A stretch of DNA of 64,000 bases from a virus. This document shows, in pieces, positions 42,491 to 50,026 of this stretch. The notes beneath the pieces are model-generated. The model had not been told where the DNA came from, did not search any database, and worked only from the letters and a program-made list of their open reading frames with translations. Each line of letters starts with the position of its first letter. Position 1 is the first letter of the stretch. A program made the translations under genes and the position numbers. Location: IMG/VR virus record IMGVR_UViG_3300007354_000004, positions 1 through 64,000 of that record; one strand, given 5' to 3'.

Positions 42491-42518
42491 AGTATACAGG
42501 CTTTTTAAGGAATGTCAA
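42491..42518 (-). promoter_or_regulatory. Promoter of RNase H operon
   Basis: -35 TTGACA (42513-42518), 16-bp spacer, -10 TATACT (42491-42496), minus strand; divergent from the promoter at 42614. Confidence 0.78.
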
Positions 42519-42551
42519 GCGCATAAAGTATAAGAATCACATTAGAGGACG

Positions 42552-42600
42552 TCAAGAAAATATCAAGAAAAGGTTAAAACATATCAAGAAAGTGTCAAGA
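42552..42600 (+). repeat. Helically phased TCAAGA repeats
   Basis: TCAAGA occurs at 42552, 42563, 42584 and 42595, spacing 11, 21 and 11 bp, each with flanking A-runs. They lie between two divergent promoters, ending 14 bp before the rightward -35. Candidate regulator-binding array or curved-DNA element. Confidence 0.7.
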
Positions 42601-42613
42601 TTTCAAAAAGGTA

Positions 42614-42642
42614 TTGACAAACTTCTCTTATGGATGTATAGT
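42614..42642 (+). promoter_or_regulatory. Promoter of the 42754-43944 membrane operon
   Basis: -35 TTGACA (42614-42619), 17-bp spacer, -10 TATAGT (42637-42642). Followed by a ~105-nt structured leader. Confidence 0.78.
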
Positions 42643-42687
42643 AGAGTATTGACATACCCTGTACACTTGGGAGGTGGGACGGGGGAA

Positions 42688-42731
42688 ATAAACGCATTAG
42701 CGTTTATCTAATAGACGGGACCTTCGGTCCC
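42688..42731 (+). promoter_or_regulatory. Two hairpins in the operon leader
   Basis: ATAAACGC ATTA GCGTTTAT (perfect 8-bp stem, 42688-42707) and GGGACCTTCGGTCCC (42717-42731). They lie between the predicted transcription start and the first gene; no U-run follows, so they are more likely leader structures than terminators. Confidence 0.6.
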
Positions 42732-42753
42732 TGACCCAACAATCTAACCCAAT

Positions 42754-42915
42754 ATGATTACCCTTTTAACTTTAATAACTATTCTAAATTTCCTGATCTT
42801 GCTGGTTTTACTCTTTACCAGCATTTGTTTTGTGATATACTATCGTTACATGCTCAAGAATACGAATCTAATATTTGACATTTTAGAGATAGTGATTAAG
42901 GATAAATTAGAATGA
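42754..42915 (+). CDS. Small membrane protein
   Basis: 53 residues (MITLLTLITILNFLILLVLL...). One long hydrophobic helix followed by a charged tail. The stop overlaps the next start (ATGA at 42912-42915). No SD is visible before ATG 42754; the structured leader may affect initiation. Confidence 0.55.
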   Translation: MITLLTLITILNFLILLVLLFTSICFVIYYRYMLKNTNLIFDILEIVIKDKLE

Positions 42916-43151
42916 GAGCAGATACAATTCAGATCATGGCTTATCTGGAACTTTTACGGATGACTTGTGAGTTGAATCCAGAAGTTGCAGAAGATATGTT
43001 ATCAGGTTGGATAGAAACCTTCGTTAAAGTCAGAAACAAATCTATTGAACTTACTGGTTTATACAATGACCTGATCCTTATCCTACAAAACAAGAATTTC
43101 AGTGGCGCTCAGGATATTCTCGTGAAAATTGACGAATTGACACATGAATAA
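42912..43151 (+). CDS. Hypothetical helical protein
   Basis: 79 residues (MRADTIQIMAYLELLRMTCE...), predicted all-helical and acidic. Overlaps both neighbours; central member of the three-gene membrane operon. Function unknown. Confidence 0.6.
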   Translation: MRADTIQIMAYLELLRMTCELNPEVAEDMLSGWIETFVKVRNKSIELTGLYNDLILILQNKNFSGAQDILVKIDELTHE

Positions 43152-43944
43152 ACAAACCTGGTGGATTACCACTAAAATTGCCGGTGTGATTCTCACGTCA
43201 ATTGCCACCTACAATGTCTTCCACGCGGCATTTGAGCAATCTATTACCGAGCCTATTTTCTTCATACCACGCGGCACGGCGATCTTCTTAGGTGTGTTTG
43301 TCGCCTTTGTGCTGGTCGATCTGCTGTACGTTATGCTGGTTACTTTCTTAGAAGCCGAGCGTAGCGAAGGCGAGGCTTTCTCTGCACGTTGGGGGCAGGT
43401 TGTCTCGCTCTGGGTGCTGTACATTTTCATTGTAGCCATCGGTTTTGCGGACGAAGGAATCATAGCCTTTGCACCCCGTATTGGTTTGGGGATCCTTGCC
43501 TTGAACGCTACTCTTAAATATATCTCTGAGTGGCAGAAGTGGCGTGACGAAACCTGGGAAGATCGATTCAATCGAGCGAGACACCGCCGAGCGCAAAAAG
43601 ATTATATTGGGATGCTCGAATACGAGCGGAAGTTAAAGAATAAAGTCGCTCGATCTGCTCTGCTTGATTTGTCCGACCGCGAATTGAAGGATGAATATTA
43701 TTCGCAGTACGCCGATCTGTTGCTGAATCGACCCACGTCGATTCCTGAAGGTCAATACTATATAGCAGGCGGGGATTCACCTGAGTCTAAGGACATGGAG
43801 TCTTATGTTTACCAGGAAGGCGGCGGTTGGGTTTGGGAAGATCCCTATACCGGCGAGAAGCACAAAACAACAGCGACCGGCAAACCCTACTCCGAATCGG
43901 GAGCTAAGCGGGCGCTCGGTCGCTATCTGGCTAATCGAGAGTAA
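43144..43944 (+). CDS. Polytopic membrane protein with cytoplasmic C-terminal domain
   Basis: 266 residues. Four hydrophobic helices between ~8 and ~125 (IAGVILTSIATYNVFHAAF, GTAIFLGVFVAFVLVDLLYV, VVSLWVLYIFIVAIG, IGLGILALNATLKYI) are followed by a charged helix (DRFNRARHRRAQKDYIGML). The C-terminal region ends GGGWVWEDPYTGEKHKTTAT. The tail overlaps a convergent gene by 22 bp. Could be a lysogeny- or exclusion-related membrane protein; not recognised. Confidence 0.65.
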   Translation: MNKQTWWITTKIAGVILTSIATYNVFHAAFEQSITEPIFFIPRGTAIFLGVFVAFVLVDLLYVMLVTFLEAERSEGEAFSARWGQVVSLWVLYIFIVAIGFADEGIIAFAPRIGLGILALNATLKYISEWQKWRDETWEDRFNRARHRRAQKDYIGMLEYERKLKNKVARSALLDLSDRELKDEYYSQYADLLLNRPTSIPEGQYYIAGGDSPESKDMESYVYQEGGGWVWEDPYTGEKHKTTATGKPYSESGAKRALGRYLANRE

Positions 43945-44204
43945 GCGAGTCCAGGTTCCAGATTTAAATCAGGACTAGAGTCGCTGCCTTCTTCTGTAAT
44001 GCGGGTGAGTTCGGCTAAAGCCCAGTCGATGATATCCTGATCAGTGTCTTCTAAAGTGATAACCCCGTGTTCGTAGAGTGTTTGGGCTACAGCGTAACGA
44101 GCGACGTTAACGGCGTCAAGTCCTTCCATATCGGGATTAAGTCTGAGTAGTAATTCAAAGGTTGCCAGCGCCAGTTTCAGAGCGTATTTAATGTCTTCAT
44201 TCAT
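43923..44204 (-). CDS. Hypothetical helical protein
   Basis: 93 residues, SD AAGGA before ATG 44204. LALATFELLLRLNPDMEGLD ... AVAQTLYEHGVITLED is helical and acidic. Last gene of the leftward block 43.9-45.7 kb. Function unknown. Confidence 0.6.
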   Translation of the reverse strand: MNEDIKYALKLALATFELLLRLNPDMEGLDAVNVARYAVAQTLYEHGVITLEDTDQDIIDWALAELTRITEEGSDSSPDLNLEPGLAYSRLAR

Positions 44205-44224
44205 GCGGTTTCCTTTATGTAAAG

Positions 44225-44638
44225 TTATTCAAAAAATCCATAGACTTGATAGGGATAGCCGTTACCTAAATTCACCCCCGATAGAATGTGTACTAAGGTG
44301 AGATCGGGAGAACCTAAAATTTCCCTGAGATATAACTCTTGAAAAGCCGCCGTGAATACCTCTAACCCAGTCTCTTTGATTTTATTCCAGATACCGTCTA
44401 TATCGTAGGGTAGACGATCAGAATAAACGTAGTGAGCGCCCTTGACTACTAGAAGGTCTATCGAGTTTCCTTCTAATTCGTACCCTTCTCTCAGAAAAAT
44501 AGTTTGAGATGAGTCAAACAGCGGATTAGTGTAATGTGGTTTGAAGTATTCACGAGAAATAGATATATGCATGTCTTGTATTACAGGAATCATTCCGTAC
44601 ATCTCACCTAACATCATGTGCTTTTTAGTCCATTTCAC
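44225..44638 (-). CDS. Hypothetical protein
   Basis: 137 residues from GTG 44638, which overlaps the upstream stop (GTGA) and has SD GGGAGA 6 bp away; an ATG at 44653 lacks this. Contains MYGMIPVIQDMHISISREYF and LDLLV-type strands. No family recognised. Confidence 0.6.
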   Translation of the reverse strand: MKWTKKHMMLGEMYGMIPVIQDMHISISREYFKPHYTNPLFDSSQTIFLREGYELEGNSIDLLVVKGAHYVYSDRLPYDIDGIWNKIKETGLEVFTAAFQELYLREILGSPDLTLVHILSGVNLGNGYPYQVYGFFE

Positions 44639-44781
44639 GTTGCTATCTCCCATTTGATTCGGATATAAAACAGGACAAAGGTTAAGATCATGAGAATTAC
44701 CCCCTCAGCAGGACGGTACTGCAGAAGGGTTAATCCCCCCAATCCCCCGTACACGACGCTCACATTCAACAGGCGTTTCAT
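44635..44781 (-). CDS. Small two-helix membrane protein
   Basis: 48 residues (MKRLLNVSVVYGGLGGLTLL...). Two hydrophobic segments; start overlaps the preceding stop and stop overlaps the next start, as in the rest of this operon. Confidence 0.6.
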   Translation of the reverse strand: MKRLLNVSVVYGGLGGLTLLQYRPAEGVILMILTFVLFYIRIKWEIAT

Positions 44782-44936
44782 TTGATTAACTGCACCTGCT
44801 TGCCCTTGCTGCGGATTTTACGTCCATCAGGTAGGGTAGCTTCAATCTCTCTACCTTCTTTCAGGGCTTGCAGAATATCTTTCACCTGTCGATCTGTGAC
44901 TTTGACTTTCTCTCTTCCGATGATAAGTGTAGGCAC
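44778..44936 (-). CDS. Small basic protein
   Basis: 52 residues from GTG 44936 (MPTLIIGREKVKVTDRQVKD...), SD GAGGGA 6 bp upstream, TAGTG overlap with the previous stop. A short beta-helix arrangement ending KIRSKGKQVQLIK; possibly nucleic-acid binding. Confidence 0.6.
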   Translation of the reverse strand: MPTLIIGREKVKVTDRQVKDILQALKEGREIEATLPDGRKIRSKGKQVQLIK

Positions 44937-45241
44937 TATTTTTCCCTCGGTGTATCGTCTTCATAACCCAAAAACAATTTCAGGTGGTTGATCAGTTCTT
45001 CTGGCGTAGGGTTATCCAGACGAGCGAGTAGATCAAGAAGTTCGGGATGTCGACGCAGTGTGATCCAGGCATCATCAAAAACCTCTAGCTTGGCGTGTGG
45101 CCCTTTAGTGTCTCCGATATCGTACCAGCGTATAGCAAACTCTGCGCCTTCTCCTTCGGGATCCTCAAAAGCGATCTCTTCCACAAAATCGTGGTTCAGA
45201 TAGGGCTTATACCAGCACTCAGAATAAATGGTGTATTTCAT
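44936..45241 (-). CDS. Hypothetical protein
   Basis: 101 residues (MKYTIYSECWYKPYLNHDFV...), ATGA overlap upstream. Acidic, alpha/beta, with the segment FDDAWITLRRHPELLDLLARL. Unknown. Confidence 0.6.
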   Translation of the reverse strand: MKYTIYSECWYKPYLNHDFVEEIAFEDPEGEGAEFAIRWYDIGDTKGPHAKLEVFDDAWITLRRHPELLDLLARLDNPTPEELINHLKLFLGYEDDTPREK

Positions 45242-45651
45242 GATCCTCTCCGATCCAAGTTATACAGGTTATCCGACCAGTCTACGATATGCAGTATAGA
45301 CTCCCCGCCGCCCCAGTTATCGTAAGATATCCCATAAGCCAACGTACCATCCTGAGTGCGGAACCAGATCATGCGGGGCAACACTGCCATAATATCTTTT
45401 CTGGTGGTGTTATAATTCTCTCGCGCTTGATCTAGAAGACTCTGGTAATTCTTTAGTGTAGTCTGCCACCAATGCAGATCATCCAGATATTGATTGTACT
45501 CTTCATAGTCGAGCACAACTTTAGGTGGTTGTGGCTTTCGTTCATTGTGCTCATTGATATCCCGTTCGTATTGGGCGATATCTGCTTTCAGGCGATCAAT
45601 CTTGTGGATACACTGATCAATCTCGTTCATCAATTCTGCTGTGAGTTTCAT
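45238..45651 (-). CDS. Coiled-coil protein
   Basis: 137 residues. The first ~95 are a long coiled coil (MNEIDQCIHKIDRLKADIAQ, TLKNYQSLLDQARENYN); the C-terminal part is beta-like (LPRMIWFRTQDGTLAYGISY). SD AAAGG. Function unknown. Confidence 0.6.
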   Translation of the reverse strand: MKLTAELMNEIDQCIHKIDRLKADIAQYERDINEHNERKPQPPKVVLDYEEYNQYLDDLHWWQTTLKNYQSLLDQARENYNTTRKDIMAVLPRMIWFRTQDGTLAYGISYDNWGGGESILHIVDWSDNLYNLDRRGS

Positions 45652-45686
45652 TGTATACCTTTCAGGGGGCAGTTAGCCCCCTATCT

Positions 45687-45950
45687 TTATCGAACGTGCA
45701 AGCGGTAAATTTCTTCTGATACTGCGTAGTACCCCTCACGCAGAATAATTCCCGCGTTGGCCTGATCTTCAAACTCGTTATATTCTCGTTCGCTGTAAAG
45801 GTGAGGCGCGTTTTTGAAAATACCCCGATCATACAGCCCGATCAGATATTCTCCTTCTTGAAGTTGATTCACCAGTTCATCGTAGGAGTTTCCATAAATC
45901 TCACGTCCTTTGCTGGCAACTTCGTTTGTTGGATTGAAATAGCGACCCAT
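45687..45950 (-). CDS. Small hypothetical protein with own promoter
   Basis: 87 residues (MGRYFNPTNEVASKGREIYG...), SD AGGAG. Downstream of the promoter plus conserved element at 45974-46033. No motif recognised. Confidence 0.6.
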   Translation of the reverse strand: MGRYFNPTNEVASKGREIYGNSYDELVNQLQEGEYLIGLYDRGIFKNAPHLYSEREYNEFEDQANAGIILREGYYAVSEEIYRLHVR

Positions 45951-45973
45951 TGTTAAAGTTTCTCCTATAGCCT

Positions 45974-45997
45974 AAAACGATGCACGTCAATTTGTAG
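45974..45997 (-). repeat. Conserved post-promoter element, copy A
   Basis: Minus strand reads CTACAAATTGACGTGCATCG then TTTT, lying at about +2 to +25 of the promoter 46006-46033. Related copies at 47541-47561, 49607-49629, 49698-49720 and 49781-49803. Confidence 0.65.
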
Positions 45998-46005
45998 ATA
46001 ATCTA

Positions 46006-46033
46006 ATTATACTATAAGCGGGCGGTTTGTCAA
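46006..46033 (-). promoter_or_regulatory. Consensus promoter
   Basis: -35 TTGACA (46028-46033), 16-bp spacer, -10 TATAAT (46006-46011), minus strand, driving gene 45687-45950. Confidence 0.82.
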
Positions 46034-46035
46034 GT

Positions 46036-46638
46036 CTAGAACGAAAGATTCTTGAACAGCCGGGCGAGCGCAGGAACGTCCTCATTTTCAAGACAATCTA
46101 AGTACGTGTTTCGGTTGCGCTGCGAGATCAGGATAAAGGGTAGGTTTAAATAAGTCGCGTTATGGTTGAGCACCATACGGGCGATCCGTCCGTTCCCGTC
46201 TGAATACGGGTGGATCTGAGTCAATTTCAAATGAATCTCTGCCAGAATTGTATAGGGATCCTCCCTGGAGGACAGCCACCATAGCATATCATGATACCAA
46301 TTTCTCATTAACAGGGGAATATGATTGTAACGCGGCGGCACGAACGACGATCCCTTGATATACACGTCGCATGTTCTATAATATCCCCCGTACGGGAATA
46401 ATTCGGCGTGTAAGTTCAGAAGATCGCCGGGGGTGGGGATGTATCCGGCTTCAGCCCAATCAACAATAGTTTTCATCGCGTAACAGTGCCGGGGGTTTGA
46501 CTGTTCAAATTCCACAAGATCCGAAGCTTCGGCCAACGTGCACACCTTTACCTCTCTTTCGTGAATGAGCATCAGTTTATATAGTCTCTCATCTTCAGGC
46601 GTGATTCCTAGTTGTGCATATACGTTCTGCCATGACAT
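46036..46638 (-). CDS. Fic domain protein (putative AMP-transferase)
   Basis: 200 residues from ATG 46638 (GGAAAGG upstream). The Fic core HPYSDGNGRIARMVLNH carries His, Asp, GNGR and Arg of the HPFxxGNGRxxR motif (Tyr for Phe). Helices before it (YNHIPLLMRNWYHDMLWWLS, ILAEIHLKLTQIHP) fit the fold. Upstream, EASDLVEFEQ is only a partial match to the inhibitory S/TxxxE(G/N) motif, lacking the G/N. It may modify a host target by AMPylation or a related transfer. Confidence 0.85.
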   Translation of the reverse strand: MSWQNVYAQLGITPEDERLYKLMLIHEREVKVCTLAEASDLVEFEQSNPRHCYAMKTIVDWAEAGYIPTPGDLLNLHAELFPYGGYYRTCDVYIKGSSFVPPRYNHIPLLMRNWYHDMLWWLSSREDPYTILAEIHLKLTQIHPYSDGNGRIARMVLNHNATYLNLPFILISQRNRNTYLDCLENEDVPALARLFKNLSF

Positions 46639-46686
46639 AATAGACCTTTCCACAAAGGACGAAAATAAATATAAGTATAAATTAGT

Positions 46687-46905
46687 CTAGCATATGTTTC
46701 GTCGGATTTTACCTACAGCGGCGCGGATGGATTTTTCAACGTCTTCCAGACTATCGGGATCTTTGCTCAGATAGTCTAGTGCCATTTCAATAGCGTTTGC
46801 GGCGCTTTCAATAGCCGCTTGGCGTTCCTCTGTCTCATGGGCATTCTTTTCATCTTCTGTTGCGATGCCAAGCAGAACTTTATGGCTATTCGTGAGTGTG
46901 GACAT
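46687..46905 (-). CDS. Small helical protein
   Basis: 72 residues (MSTLTNSHKVLLGIATEDEK...), SD AGGAG. Predicted helical, possibly coiled coil. Upstream of the Fic gene in the same direction; any antitoxin role is only a positional guess. Confidence 0.55.
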   Translation of the reverse strand: MSTLTNSHKVLLGIATEDEKNAHETEERQAAIESAANAIEMALDYLSKDPDSLEDVEKSIRAAVGKIRRNIC

Positions 46906-46907
46906 AT

Positions 46908-47102
46908 TTAGATCTCCTGTTTGCTTTTCTCTCTTGCTACTTTCTGGCGTAAATCTGCTAGTTCGTCCATTAGCGAGTCAATCGCCATACACCAGGCTGC
47001 TTGCTCTTCTGGCAGATGCTTAAATTCAGGAAATGCCGTAACAAAGCGCTTCAGGTTTTCTCGAACAGCGTAGTCCATAAATTTCTCGTGTTGGTTGTTC
47101 AT
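46908..47102 (-). CDS. Small helical protein
   Basis: 64 residues from ATG 47102 (GGGGG upstream), begins MNNQHEKFMDYAVRENLKRF. Helical, with conserved-looking PEEQAAWCMAIDSLMDELAD. Unknown. Confidence 0.55.
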   Translation of the reverse strand: MNNQHEKFMDYAVRENLKRFVTAFPEFKHLPEEQAAWCMAIDSLMDELADLRQKVAREKSKQEI

Positions 47103-47103
47103 A

Positions 47104-47520
47104 TTACCCCCAGGGTGCACTTTCGTATTCTGGCATATCTGCAATAATAGCCTCAGCCAGATCCGAGCAGAATTGATTTAGTGCTTTATACAGAGGCATA
47201 TCAGGTACATTACCTTCTGAGCACTGATAGCGCAAACACTGAGCGGCTTTATAAATTTCAACAGCGGGACGCACGTTGATTGACGTGTGGAATTGATAGG
47301 TATACTCTTCTGTGTCGTGAGAGTAACGCTGTTTGACCGCGCTAACGTTCATCTGAAACAGATCATTAGCCAGCCGTTCGTAGTCTTCAACAACATACGG
47401 GATATTGTACCCCAACTCACGAAAAAGATAGGTATGATCCCAGTAAACAGACTTGTTACCGAAGTTAAGGAAAGATACGATCTTGTTGATTGTTTCGTCT
47501 TTTACTACGTAGGCACTCAT
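47104..47520 (-). CDS. Hypothetical protein
   Basis: 138 residues, SD AGGAG. MSAYVVKDETINKIVSFLNF ... AAQCLRYQCSEGNVPDMPLY ... ALNQF resembles small helical proteins of phages and mobile elements seen with anti-restriction genes; no firm family. Driven by the promoter at 47562. Confidence 0.6.
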   Translation of the reverse strand: MSAYVVKDETINKIVSFLNFGNKSVYWDHTYLFRELGYNIPYVVEDYERLANDLFQMNVSAVKQRYSHDTEEYTYQFHTSINVRPAVEIYKAAQCLRYQCSEGNVPDMPLYKALNQFCSDLAEAIIADMPEYESAPWG

Positions 47521-47540
47521 TTTGCTTTATCTCCTGAATT

Positions 47541-47561
47541 CGACTCACGTCAATTTCTGTA
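47541..47561 (-). repeat. Conserved post-promoter element, copy B
   Basis: CGACTCACGTCAATTTCTGT on the plus strand; same as copy A but with ~10 bp less between it and the -10. Confidence 0.6.
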
Positions 47562-47590
47562 ATTATACTATAGGTCGGTCGGGAAGTCAA
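47562..47590 (-). promoter_or_regulatory. Consensus promoter
   Basis: -35 TTGACT (47585-47590), 17-bp spacer, -10 TATAAT (47562-47567), minus strand. Confidence 0.8.
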
Positions 47591-47598
47591 GTCTGAGT

Positions 47599-47901
47599 CT
47601 AAGCTAATTTACGCCAGTCTTCAACTTGTTTCCTGAATGTGTCGCGCATCTGCGGAGTCCGACGCCGGTATACTTCGATCTCATAATCGTAATGTGTTTC
47701 AAGTTCGCGCTTAAGTTCGGCGTACTCTTCTGGCGTGGCTAATACGGTATCCTTGAGCAATCCCTGATAGTTTGCTGATCCATGCTGTCCTATGTGCATA
47801 TAGGAGTCACAATATTTACCCTCCAAGTCTGAGGGAATTTCAGGAAAGAGCGCGATAACTTCTCCATCTTTGAATTTGCGAAAGATCGTTTTAGTTTTCA
47901 T
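47599..47901 (-). CDS. Hypothetical protein
   Basis: 100 residues. MKTKTIFRKFKDGEVIALFP ... CDSYMHIGQHGSANY is a pattern shared by small proteins of phages and plasmids; the C-terminal half is helical. Function not known to me. Confidence 0.62.
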   Translation of the reverse strand: MKTKTIFRKFKDGEVIALFPEIPSDLEGKYCDSYMHIGQHGSANYQGLLKDTVLATPEEYAELKRELETHYDYEIEVYRRRTPQMRDTFRKQVEDWRKLA

Positions 47902-47908
47902 CTTGTGT

Positions 47909-48325
47909 TTAATCCCTTAGAGTTAATTTGCGGTACATAGCTGAATTTTTACGCCAGCCTTTGCGCACTGTTTTTGATACAATAGCGCCGTGCTCTTTGA
48001 TGATGTATTTGAGCATTGACGGCGTAAAAGAGTGCATCCGATCTGAGTAGTAGGTATCAAAAATAGAGTGGTACACATTAAGCACGTATCCATCGTTAAA
48101 TTCAAATGTAGCAATTTTATTCCAGTCTGGTTTGAGTCTAACCTCAATTGCTACTCTTTGACTCGGATGATACCAGTCATCGGTTTGCCAAGCAGATCCG
48201 GTGTACCATATAGTAATATTTGCCTCTCCCTCTCTCCACTTAGATATTACTTGCGGATTTTGGGCCATTAGATCGTTGTAGGACTGTCGTCTTTCTGCGA
48301 ATTTAAAAACGTCTGGTGTAAACAT
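47909..48325 (-). CDS. Hypothetical protein
   Basis: 138 residues, SD AGGAG. MFTPDVFKFAERRQSYNDLM, a beta-rich middle (VAIEVRLKPDWNKIATFEFN) and a basic end (KTVRKGWRKNSAMYRKL). Unknown. Confidence 0.6.
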   Translation of the reverse strand: MFTPDVFKFAERRQSYNDLMAQNPQVISKWREGEANITIWYTGSAWQTDDWYHPSQRVAIEVRLKPDWNKIATFEFNDGYVLNVYHSIFDTYYSDRMHSFTPSMLKYIIKEHGAIVSKTVRKGWRKNSAMYRKLTLRD

Positions 48326-48327
48326 GA

Positions 48328-48519
48328 TTAGACTCCTGCTACGATATACTGTGCTTCTCGTGGTGATTTACCGCTCTCAATAAGTTGAGCGAATTTGATC
48401 GCGTCTTTGCGTTTTCCAAAGCGCCAATAGCAATCAGGATTGACCATACCAGGTGAAGACAGATCGACAATCCACAATTTAGATCCGTGTTTGATCTCTG
48501 ATTCACGAAAGATTTTCAT
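48328..48519 (-). CDS. Small hypothetical protein
   Basis: 63 residues from ATG 48519 (AAGGAC upstream): MKIFRESEIKHGSKLWIVDL ... CYWRFGKRKDAIKFAQLIES. Likely a compact beta-alpha domain. Unknown. Confidence 0.58.
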   Translation of the reverse strand: MKIFRESEIKHGSKLWIVDLSSPGMVNPDCYWRFGKRKDAIKFAQLIESGKSPREAQYIVAGV

Positions 48520-48532
48520 TGTCCTTAGTCCT

Positions 48533-49138
48533 TTATAAGATAGAGTGTTCAATTGTCCAACTAATATCATCGGTAAGCGGTAATTCCCCTAATCCCATTT
48601 TACGTAGGTGATAGAAACGCTGTTGGAGATAAACATACAAACTAATGTGTAGGGCTTTCTGGTATTTTTCCGTCCAGTCTGTGCCGTTGATAATCTCGCA
48701 CATTTCTTTAACTGAATATTTCTCATATATAGATTGATAGGTTTCGTTTTTGAAATTATCAATGTGGTTTAGCATATAGTTAATGCAGACTGATTCCATA
48801 CGGACGGGATCCGTGAAACAAGTACAGTTACTTGAGCGCATTAGTTCTAGCCAAACAACACTATACCATTCTGTATCGACAGGGTTGCGGTATTCCCAAA
48901 AACTCGTATCATAAGCAATTCGCCTGTAAAACTCGTTTATCTGATGCTCTTCATATTCTGCTGCAATTTTTGACAGACAAGGTACATCGTAAGTAATGAT
49001 CTCAAAGTCTTTGATGTTGATCTCATACGCATTTGCCCACAGCATAAATTTCTGAGTCTCTTCTATAGGATCGGAAGATCTCATAATCCATTTGTCGGGC
49101 CATCTATGTGTGAAATTGATAACCCCGTAAAAATCCAT
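48533..49138 (-). CDS. Hypothetical protein
   Basis: 201 residues, SD AAGGAG, promoter at 49182. Aromatic-rich, helical (EEHQINEFYRRIAYDTSFWE). No motif recognised. First gene of the 48.5-47.6 kb run. Confidence 0.6.
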   Translation of the reverse strand: MDFYGVINFTHRWPDKWIMRSSDPIEETQKFMLWANAYEINIKDFEIITYDVPCLSKIAAEYEEHQINEFYRRIAYDTSFWEYRNPVDTEWYSVVWLELMRSSNCTCFTDPVRMESVCINYMLNHIDNFKNETYQSIYEKYSVKEMCEIINGTDWTEKYQKALHISLYVYLQQRFYHLRKMGLGELPLTDDISWTIEHSIL

Positions 49139-49181
49139 CGTGCTTTGCTCCTTATCCTCTGCTGACTAATGTCTATCTATA

Positions 49182-49209
49182 ATTATATAGCATTTTCGTT
49201 GCGTGTCAA
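49182..49209 (-). promoter_or_regulatory. Consensus promoter
   Basis: -35 TTGACA (49204-49209), 16-bp spacer, -10 TATAAT (49182-49187), minus strand. Confidence 0.82.
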
Positions 49210-49606
49210 GTAGGAAAGTTTAACTCGCATAGTTTTAGTAGATATCTTCTAAATAACCCTCCTGGCCGCTATAACGCTAAACGCGAATGTCCTTCAGACG
49301 CGCAAAATGGCACCTAGAAACGACGATAGGAAAAAGACATATAAACTAGCGCGGCACTATAAAACAGGCACCCTGTAGGGCTGCATAAACGGTAAGCATA
49401 ATTATAAGACACGATGTTTTGACGGTACATATAGTTATTGAGAGAAACAAATGTTAAAGCATGTTAAATAGCCTAAAAGAAACGACTGTAATTTAACTTA
49501 TAAGAGAAACCCGATTATTAGTCAGACTTTTATATTTAAAAGATGGAAAAGTAGTTATTTAACCTGTTAGTTATACCTAACTTTAAAGTTATATTCGGAT
49601 AAGTTG

Positions 49607-49850
49607 AAAACGACGCACGTCAATTTGTATAAATTAGTTATATATAAGCGCGGATTTTGGTGCGAGTCTAGATTTATAGTTTATATGCCTAAACTATAAA
49701 TGAGGCACGCCAATTTGTAGATATGTATAATATACCTATACGCCGGTTTTTCGAGTCTAAGTCTAAATTTAGGGGTGTCTAAAACGACCCACGTCAATTT
49801 GCAAACGATCTTTATATATAGTAGGTGCGGATTTTTTCCAGAGTCTAAGG
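49607..49850 (-). repeat. Three tandem degenerate promoter/element units
   Basis: Elements at 49607-49629, 49698-49720 and 49781-49803 (core ACGTCAATTTG or ACGCCAATTTG), each followed on the right by a TATA box and by GAGTCTA. The -35 boxes have decayed (TCGCAC, TCGAAA, CTCTGG). Period about 80-90 bp. Confidence 0.65.
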
Positions 49851-49903
49851 GCCGGATTATGGGGATCTATCCAAATTTTTAGGCGGCCCAAAACCGAATA
49901 TTT

Positions 49904-49956
49904 GTTCTATAGACCACCTGTTCTACAGAACGCTCGTTCTACGAACCTATGTTCTA
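49904..49956 (+). repeat. Four GTTCTA repeats, 16-bp period
   Basis: GTTCTA at 49904, 49920, 49936 and 49951. Similar repeats recur at 54081, 54097 and 54125. Confidence 0.65.
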
Positions 49957-50026
49957 AACTTAGGGCAACCAAAAACCCGGTATAGGCCGGGCTTAAGACG
50001 AAACTTTGTACAAAGCAAATGCGTAA

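Larger units (their letters stand above)
49210..50026 (-). other. AT-rich non-coding region with repeated promoter-like units
   Basis: No ORF with a credible start. It contains three tandem, degenerate copies of the promoter-plus-element unit (49607-49850) and four phased GTTCTA repeats (49904-49956). The part 49210-49600 holds nothing I can assign. Confidence 0.6.

Noticed and set aside
42649-42654. Second TTGACA downstream of the 42614 promoter
   Set aside because: No -10 box at 16-18 bp; the following sequence is G-rich.
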